The position numbers and the translations under genes are program-made. DNA of 64,000 nucleotides from JAGPUQ01 sp050179115 (lineage in GTDB: Bacteria; Pseudomonadota; Gammaproteobacteria; Pseudomonadales; Porticoccaceae), in the NCBI GenBank assembly GCA_050179115.1, contig JBFXFL010000009.1:7293-71292 (forward strand). Direction: 5' to 3'. The notes beneath the pieces were generated by a model, which was not told the DNA's origin, ran no database searches, and saw only the letters and a list, made by a program, of their open reading frames with translations. This document shows, piece by piece, positions 58,977 to 64,000 of this stretch (its first letter is position 1; the number at the start of each line of letters is the position of its first letter).

Positions 58977-59900
58977 TCAGTTGGGAGCAGGCGAGTGCTC
59001 TGCTGCCGCCGGAACTGCCGCCGCACCCGGCGGGGTAGCCACGAGTGCCGCGCGCAAGGCCTTGAGTTTGGCCTTCAGAGTGCGGGTGTGCGCGGGCCCC
59101 ATGCGCAGAAGCTGTTTTTGTGCCGCCGACAGTCGTTCCAGTTCGAGATCCGCATAGGTATAGGCCACGGACTCCTGCGCCAACGCGGGAGGTTCGGCGA
59201 ACTCCGGAGTCCCCAGCAGGTGATCGATGGCGCCGAGCAGCGCGGTATCCAGTTGCTCCGGCGGCTCGCCGAGCTCGCCATACGCGGCTTCCAGCAAGGG
59301 ACGGTAGCGCTGGAAAAATTCCGTCAGCGCAGTGACATCCACGCCATCGACCAGTCCGACCATGGCGTTGTAACGGGCGTAGTTGCGCGGGCTTACATAG
59401 GTGCGGCCGTCGCGCACGTCCACCTGAAAACCTCCGGCTGGCGGCTCCAGCAACAGCGTTTCCAGCGTGAACTCGCCCCGGGCAACTCCGGCAATCAGGG
59501 CATCGATGCGTTGCAGCAGACTGTCCTGCTTGAGCCAGGCGGCCAGAGGGCCATCACCGAGCAGCGCGCGCAGATGCTCCCTCACCTCGGCGTCGCTGTC
59601 CTCCAGGCTGGGCAGGGCTGTCTGAAGTGCCGGCGCGTCCGGGATGCGTGCCGGCACCGATGGTTCCGTTGCTCCGGTATCGGGCAGCCCGGTCGTGGTA
59701 TCGGGCGTTGGCGTCACATCGGGTGCGGGTGCGGGTGCGGGCGCAGGCTGCGGCGTTTCTTCGGGTGGAGTCAGGGGTGGGGTGGGTGTGCCGAAAAACA
59801 GGAAATACGCGCCGATGCCCAGACCTATCAATACGGCGAGCACCGGCAGCACCCGGGTCAAACCGGGTGGGTTACGGCTGGGCTCGAAGCGCTGGGTCAC
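58977..59900 (-). CDS. DUF3014 domain-containing membrane-anchored protein
   Basis: The protein has 307 residues. A single N-terminal membrane helix (about 17-37, LPVLAVLIGLGIGAYFLFF) is followed by a Pro/Ala/Thr-rich linker of about 45 residues and a helical periplasmic domain with LLGDGPLAAWLKQDSLLQRI and NYARYNAMV, which match DUF3014. Function is unknown. Its start overlaps the stop of the upstream DUF3108 gene by four bases, so the two are coupled. Confidence 0.82.
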   Translation of the reverse strand: MTQRFEPSRNPPGLTRVLPVLAVLIGLGIGAYFLFFGTPTPPLTPPEETPQPAPAPAPAPDVTPTPDTTTGLPDTGATEPSVPARIPDAPALQTALPSLEDSDAEVREHLRALLGDGPLAAWLKQDSLLQRIDALIAGVARGEFTLETLLLEPPAGGFQVDVRDGRTYVSPRNYARYNAMVGLVDGVDVTALTEFFQRYRPLLEAAYGELGEPPEQLDTALLGAIDHLLGTPEFAEPPALAQESVAYTYADLELERLSAAQKQLLRMGPAHTRTLKAKLKALRAALVATPPGAAAVPAAAEHSPAPN

Positions 59901-60634
59901 TGGATCGCCGGTGCGGCTTTGGCGGCTATCGGCGGGACGGCCAACTCGGTGAGCAGTAATTCGTAGCTCTCCCCCCCTTCCTCCTGGCGCAGTTTGACCA
60001 ACTGGTAGCCAAGTGCGGGTGCCATCCAGAACAGCGTCTGCCGCTCATTGTCGTCGCGCACACGGCGCACACGCACCGCATTCACGGCGCCGGTGGCGGT
60101 GTGAATGGTGTCGGTTCCCTCGCTCTGGAAGGCATAGTGCTTGACCTTGCCGCGATCCATCACCTGGTAATCGAAACTGGTTTTGCCGGCGATCAGGTCA
60201 CGGCGTAACTGGACTTTGTAACTGATCGGTCCGAGATAGCCGGCTTGCAGCGGGATATCGCGCGGATTGCCGTCGCGCTGGTAGTGTGCGACGCCCAGGC
60301 TGCGGTCAACGGACAATTGTTCGTCCCGCGTGCTGCCCAGCAGGCTGCGTTGGTGACGGTATGCATCGACCAGTATGGCGCCGTCAGTGATGTGAAAGTC
60401 TTCCTGCTCATGAATTTCGCCAAGTACGTTGGCGGCGACAGTCGCGACGCGGTAACCCGCCGGGGTGGTTGTCAGAGTCTGGGTTATGACGACCGGAATG
60501 CCGTTGAAGCTGGCTTTGTACGTCGCCGTATAGGGCTCGAACGCGGTCTCGCCCTGAACGTTCAGCGCCAGCAAAAGCAGCGCGGTCGCGAGCCCTGGAC
60601 GGTAACGGAATGCCGTGAGAAGGACGTTGATCAT
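59897..60634 (-). CDS. Exported DUF3108 protein
   Basis: A periplasmic protein of 245 residues with a signal peptide (RYRPGLATALLLLALNVQG) followed by FEPYTATYKASFNGIPV. The beta-rich remainder shows the DUF3108 features HYQRDGNPRDIPLQAG and DYQVMDRGKVKHYAFQSEG, and it ends with a WMAPALGYQLVKLRQEE strand. The fold suggests a lipid- or envelope-associated beta structure, but no function is proven. In Pseudomonas this gene follows purN; here it follows purM directly after 31 bp. Confidence 0.82.
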   Translation of the reverse strand: MINVLLTAFRYRPGLATALLLLALNVQGETAFEPYTATYKASFNGIPVVITQTLTTTPAGYRVATVAANVLGEIHEQEDFHITDGAILVDAYRHQRSLLGSTRDEQLSVDRSLGVAHYQRDGNPRDIPLQAGYLGPISYKVQLRRDLIAGKTSFDYQVMDRGKVKHYAFQSEGTDTIHTATGAVNAVRVRRVRDDNERQTLFWMAPALGYQLVKLRQEEGGESYELLLTELAVPPIAAKAAPAIQ

Positions 60635-60665
60635 GGCGGGTGGGACAACTCCAGCAAGAAAACGT

Positions 60666-61742
60666 TCAGCGCTCCGGGGCCCGGCTGCCGGTGAAGTGGA
60701 CCGCGGCATCGCCTTCCGCCGGGACGATGGTACCCAGTACGAAAGGTTGTTCACCGCAGCCGGCCAGGATGTCGAGCGCGATGACAGCGGTATCCGGGGG
60801 AACGACAATCACCATGCCGATGCCACAGTTGAAGGTGCGGAACATTTCCCACCAGGCGATGTTTCCCCGCCGCTGCAACCACTCAAATACCGGTGGCGGA
60901 ACCCAGGCGTCGGTATCGATCAGCGCGCGCGTGCCGGCGGGCAGCACTCGTGGCAGGTTTTCGATCAGACCGCCGCCCGTGATGTGGGCGAGCGCGTGCA
61001 CCGGTTGCAGGCGCACCAGTTCGCGTATCGATTTGACGTAAATGCGCGTGGGCGCGAGCAGGGCTTGGGCCAGGCTTTCCGCGCGGGGACCCTCGCCGTC
61101 GATGAGCGTGCTTGCGGGATTCGCCCCGGTGCGTTCCAGAACCTTGCGGATCAGCGAATAGCCGTTGGAATGCGGGCCGCTGGAGGGCAGGCCGATCAGG
61201 GTATCGCCGGCGGCCACGGAACTGCCGTCGATCACGCTGGAGGCTTCGACCACACCCACGCAGAAGCCGGCGAGGTCGTAGTCCGCGCCCTGGTACATAC
61301 CGGGCATTTCGGCGGTTTCACCGCCGACCAGGGCGCAGCCGGCGAGCTGGCAGCCGGCGCCGATGCCGGCGATTACCCGCGCGGCGGTATCGACATCGAG
61401 CTTTCCGGTGGCGTAGTAATCGAGAAAAAACAGTGGTTCGGCCCCGCATACCACCAGGTCATTGACGCACATGGCGACGAGATCGATGCCGATGGTGTCG
61501 TGCTGGTCAAGCTCCATGGCCAGGCGCAGCTTGGTGCCGACGCCGTCGGTGGCCGAAACCAGCAGCGGCTCGCGATAGCCCGCGGGCAGTCGGCACAGGG
61601 CACTGAAACCACCGAGTCCGGCCAGCACTTCGGGCCGGCGCGTGGCCTGTGCCACGGCTTTGATCCGGTCAACCAGTCGATTGCCGGCGTCAATGTCGAC
61701 ACCGGCATCGCGGTAGCTCAGCGGCGCGGATTTGTCACTCAT
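60666..61742 (-). CDS. purM: Phosphoribosylformylglycinamidine cyclo-ligase (AIR synthase)
   Basis: An ATP-dependent purine-synthesis enzyme of 358 residues. Conserved blocks are LSYRDAGVDIDAGNRLV, LVSATDGVGTKLRLA, CVNDLVVCGAEPLFFLDYY, GGETAEMPGMY, the SSGPHSNGYSLIRKV loop and AHITGGGLIENLPRVL. It closes FGAM to AIR. The ATG at 61742 fits the family N-terminus (MSDKSAPLSYRDAG). purN, its usual partner, is not next to it. Confidence 0.95.
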   Translation of the reverse strand: MSDKSAPLSYRDAGVDIDAGNRLVDRIKAVAQATRRPEVLAGLGGFSALCRLPAGYREPLLVSATDGVGTKLRLAMELDQHDTIGIDLVAMCVNDLVVCGAEPLFFLDYYATGKLDVDTAARVIAGIGAGCQLAGCALVGGETAEMPGMYQGADYDLAGFCVGVVEASSVIDGSSVAAGDTLIGLPSSGPHSNGYSLIRKVLERTGANPASTLIDGEGPRAESLAQALLAPTRIYVKSIRELVRLQPVHALAHITGGGLIENLPRVLPAGTRALIDTDAWVPPPVFEWLQRRGNIAWWEMFRTFNCGIGMVIVVPPDTAVIALDILAGCGEQPFVLGTIVPAEGDAAVHFTGSRAPER

Positions 61743-61871
61743 CGATGCGCATCCCCGAAAACGTGGCAGTTTAGCCCGCTGCGCCGGCAAAGTCAGGGCG
61801 CGGCCGGGGCGGCGTGGGTTTCTGGTGCATTGCACAACAGCCAGACATTCCGGTGCTGATAGAATGTTGTC

Positions 61872-63065
61872 ATGAGAATCAGCCGGGTTTACCCAGTCCT
61901 TGCCGCGCTTTTGCTCGCCTTGGCGCCGCGCGCGGCGGATGCCACGGTGCCGGTCACGGATCTGCTTGCCGCCACGGTGCCGGTCGCGGATCAGAGCGAC
62001 ACGGAGCGGGAGCGGGGTTTTCGCGCGGGTTTGAGTCAGGTTGTCGTGAAGCTGACCGGACAGCGTGCGGTACTGGTTGACCCCGGCGTTGCCCAGCTGG
62101 TGGCGACGGCGCCGCAGCTGGTAGAGCGCTACAACTATGTGCAGACGCCAGTTTCGGTACAGGCGCCGGTTTCGGCGCCGAGCCCCGAAGTTCCCGACGC
62201 AGCCGGCTTGCTGTTGCACGTCAGCTACTCTGCCCCCGCAGTGGATGCGGCGCTGCGCGGACTGCGCTTGCCGCTCTGGCCCGCCCAACGCCCGCAACTT
62301 TTGCTGTTGGCGAGCGGTCGCGACGCGGATAGCGCCGCAGCCACCGAGGTCGCCCGCCGCGTGCTGGCGGAGCGCGGGGTTCCGGTAGTGGAACCGCTGT
62401 GGGATCTGGAGGACCGCCGGGCGATCGGCGCGACCGACGCAAATTTCGACACGGCGCGGATCGAGGCCGTGGCACACCGCTACGGCGCGCGCCACTGGCT
62501 TGCGCTCGACCCCGTCACCGGCACCGATGTGATTCGCGGTCGCTGGCGGCTCGGCGGCGCTGGCGCGCCGATCTCGGCGACGCCGACCGCGGATTCCCTG
62601 GCGCATTGGGTCGAGGCGAGTGTCGGTGATGCCGTGGACCGACTGGCCGCATCGCTTGCCTACCTTCCCCAATCCGGCGCCGCGTCCCAGACCCTGGCGA
62701 TCGAGGATGTCCACAGTTACGACGCCTACCGCGCCGTGCTGGAAACGCTGAAGGCCATGGAGTTTGTGCGTGGGGTCGAGGTGACCGCGATGGCAGCGGG
62801 TCGACTGAACCTTGAGTTGCAACTGGACGGCGATCCGAATCTTCTCTGGGCAGCACTCGACAACGATCCGCGGTTTGGCGCCCTGGCGCCGGCCGTCGCG
62901 GCCGCGCCTGAGGTGCAGCCCCCGGTCGAGTCCGTGGCTCAACCCAGCGTCGATTCTGCGGCCAGCCCCACAGCGGAATCCACCCCCCAAACCGCGGTGA
63001 TTCCCCCAGCCGAATCCGCGGCGAAACCCGCCGCCGAGCGCCGCTATCTCTGGCGGGAGCCCTGA
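61872..63065 (+). CDS. Exported DUF2066 protein with a Pro/Ser/Ala repeat tail
   Basis: The product has 397 residues. A signal peptide (YPVLAALLLALAPRAADA) is followed by VPVADQSDTERERGFRAGL, the opening of DUF2066, and an alpha-beta body. The last 70 residues are a degenerate Pro/Ser/Ala/Glu repeat (PVESVAQ, SVDSAAS, TAESTPQ, PAESAAK) likely to be unstructured. Function is unknown. TAGAAT (61860-61865) lies just 6 bp before the ATG with no ribosome site, so leaderless translation is possible. The gene directly precedes hda, as in Pseudomonas. Confidence 0.82.
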   Translation: MRISRVYPVLAALLLALAPRAADATVPVTDLLAATVPVADQSDTERERGFRAGLSQVVVKLTGQRAVLVDPGVAQLVATAPQLVERYNYVQTPVSVQAPVSAPSPEVPDAAGLLLHVSYSAPAVDAALRGLRLPLWPAQRPQLLLLASGRDADSAAATEVARRVLAERGVPVVEPLWDLEDRRAIGATDANFDTARIEAVAHRYGARHWLALDPVTGTDVIRGRWRLGGAGAPISATPTADSLAHWVEASVGDAVDRLAASLAYLPQSGAASQTLAIEDVHSYDAYRAVLETLKAMEFVRGVEVTAMAAGRLNLELQLDGDPNLLWAALDNDPRFGALAPAVAAAPEVQPPVESVAQPSVDSAASPTAESTPQTAVIPPAESAAKPAAERRYLWREP

Positions 63066-63752
63066 TTGTCTCGTCAGCTCGCCCTGCCGGTGACCTTGCG
63101 CGACGATGCCGGTTTCGGGAATTTCCAGGCCGCACCCGAGTCGGTCGCCGGCCAGGCGCTCGCGCTGCTGCGCGACCGGTTCCTGCCCGGCACCCTGGTC
63201 TGCCTCTGGGGTGGTCCGGGAACCGGCAAGAGCCATCTGGCGCGCGCCAGTAGCCGGCATTATCCCCAGGCGCTTTATCTGCCGCTGGGCGCCTTGCGCG
63301 ACTGTGTTCCCGAACAGGTGCTCGCCGATCTCGACAGCCTCGACCTGCTGGCGCTGGACGAACTGGATGCTGTCGCCGGCAGGGAGGACTGGGAACTGGC
63401 GCTGTTCGCCCTCCACAACCGCTTGCTGGAGCGCGGCGGGCGCCTGTTGACGACGGCGCGGATGTCACCGCGCGAGCTGCCGTTGCGATTGCCCGATCTG
63501 CGTTCCCGCCTCATCGCCGGATATGGATTCGGTCTGGCGGAGTACGACGACGCGCACGGTCTGGAAATTCTCCGCTTTCGCGCCGCGTGTCTCGGATTGT
63601 CCCTGGGGCCGGATGCCGGTCGCTACCTGCTGCACCGCGCGCCGCGCGATCTGGCAAGCCTGATGGATTGTCTGGATCGCCTCGATCACGCGGCGCTCGC
63701 CCATCAGCGCCAGCTTACGGTGCCCTTCATCAAGCAGGTGTTCGGTTGGTGA
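63066..63752 (+). CDS. hda: DnaA regulatory inactivator Hda
   Basis: An AAA+ protein of 228 residues related to DnaA. The N-terminal beta-clamp-binding motif is RQLALPV, Walker A is WGGPGTGKSHLARA, Walker B is LLALDELDAV, and a sensor region TTARMSPREL follows, then a C-terminal helical lid. With the clamp it stimulates ATP hydrolysis by DnaA and limits re-initiation. The TTG at 63066 immediately follows the TGA of the DUF2066 gene (63063-63065) with no spacer. Confidence 0.93.
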   Translation: MSRQLALPVTLRDDAGFGNFQAAPESVAGQALALLRDRFLPGTLVCLWGGPGTGKSHLARASSRHYPQALYLPLGALRDCVPEQVLADLDSLDLLALDELDAVAGREDWELALFALHNRLLERGGRLLTTARMSPRELPLRLPDLRSRLIAGYGFGLAEYDDAHGLEILRFRAACLGLSLGPDAGRYLLHRAPRDLASLMDCLDRLDHAALAHQRQLTVPFIKQVFGW

Positions 63753-63870
63753 GCGGAGTCCGCGATCGGGCTTGATCCGACTCCCTGCCAATCCCCGGTC
63801 GGTCGCCGTCGCGTCGAGCAGCGGCGGGGCCGTCCGGTCTTGCAAGTCGCTGGTGTTCTGCCGGAACGCC

Positions 63871-64000
63871 TAATGTCCTGTCCCGTTAAAAACGGGCATT
63901 AATCGTGCTTGCCAACGCGGCATCTTGGAACCGGAGATACCGCGATGAGAACAGGCAGACCGAAGGTCGAATTGCTGCTGTCGGACGAAGAGCGTTCGCA
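63871..64000 (+). mobile_element. Left end of an IS630-type insertion sequence (runs off the window)
   Basis: A TA dinucleotide at 63871 is followed by TGTCCTGTCCCG and a short perfect hairpin, CCCGTT-AAA-AACGGG (63882-63896), then the transposase start at 63945. IS630 elements insert at TA. The right end is outside the window. Confidence 0.6.
63945..64000 (+). CDS. IS630-family transposase, N-terminal fragment
   Basis: The ATG at 63945 has GGAG eight bases upstream and opens MRTGRPKVELLLSDEERS, the N-terminus typical of helix-turn-helix IS630 transposases (from memory). Only 18 codons are visible, so integrity of the DDE domain cannot be judged. Confidence 0.68.
   Translation, partial: MRTGRPKVELLLSDEERS

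Noticed and set aside
61743..63416. Long upstream extension of purM on the minus strand
   Set aside because: It runs antisense through the DUF2066 gene and part of hda, with Gln/Arg/Gly-rich shadow composition.
1..64000. tRNA, rRNA or CRISPR arrays
   Set aside because: I looked for T-loop-like GGTTCGA contexts with acceptor stems and for regularly spaced short repeats; none formed a cloverleaf or an array.

Overview
The window is about 64 kb of GC-rich, densely packed chromosomal DNA from a gammaproteobacterium. The evidence is gene order shared with Pseudomonas-type chromosomes: pyrD-rmf-rlmKL, topA-small ORF-lexA, nagZ-mtnP, an rnf operon near metG-apbC-dcd, and purM with DUF2066 and hda. 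The presence of CYP153, acyl-CoA ligase and APH-type kinases suggests an oligotrophic or hydrocarbon-using lineage (for example Nevskiales/Immundisolibacter-like); that placement is inference. Two 100-N gaps, each flanked by an exact 127-bp duplication, show that this is a draft scaffold with unmerged contig overlaps. They split lexA and a flavoprotein gene that are almost certainly intact in the organism.

Layout. 1-5.8 kb: end of a membrane Ser/Thr kinase, a TauE-type permease, thrH, pabB, an rraA-like gene and a tyrosine phosphatase. 5.9-10.1 kb: an operon of a CrtC-like protein, an unknown protein and two tandem APH-family kinases, behind a promoter with a 20-bp-spaced direct repeat. 10.1-18 kb: pyrD, rmf (ribosome hibernation), rlmKL, a glutaredoxin-like gene, then usp-slt-corC on the minus strand. 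18-27.4 kb: topA, a small conserved gene, lexA with an SOS box, a LOG gene, nagZ-mtnP-yqaA-esterase and a stand-alone FtsH-like (M41) peptidase. 27.6-34 kb: a VOC protein, a cold-shock gene, oxyR divergent from a rubrerythrin / Fe-S protein / DUF3501 set, and small envelope proteins. 34.5-42.4 kb: a catabolic block with an acyl-CoA ligase facing a CYP153-type P450, its ferredoxin reductase and ferredoxin, then an amidohydrolase, a beta-propeller protein and a DMT membrane protein.

42.7-49.8 kb: a small inverted-repeat element, kup, two overlapping flavoprotein genes, arfB, a VOC protein and a 2-hydroxyacid dehydrogenase. 49.8-55.2 kb: a complete rnfABCDGE operon on the minus strand. 55.3-63.8 kb: metG divergent from apbC-dcd, then DUF3014/DUF3108/purM on minus divergent from DUF2066-hda. 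The window ends inside what looks like the left end of an IS630-type insertion sequence.

The strongest unusual observation is in the Rnf operon. RnfA has no cysteine at all, and RnfE lacks both cysteines at the positions that, with those of RnfA, hold the intramembrane [2Fe-2S] centre in characterised Rnf and Na+-NQR. The FMN-attachment threonines and the soluble Fe-S motifs are intact. Next in interest are the CrtC-like/unknown/tandem-kinase operon and the OxyR-linked rubrerythrin/Fe-S/DUF3501 set.
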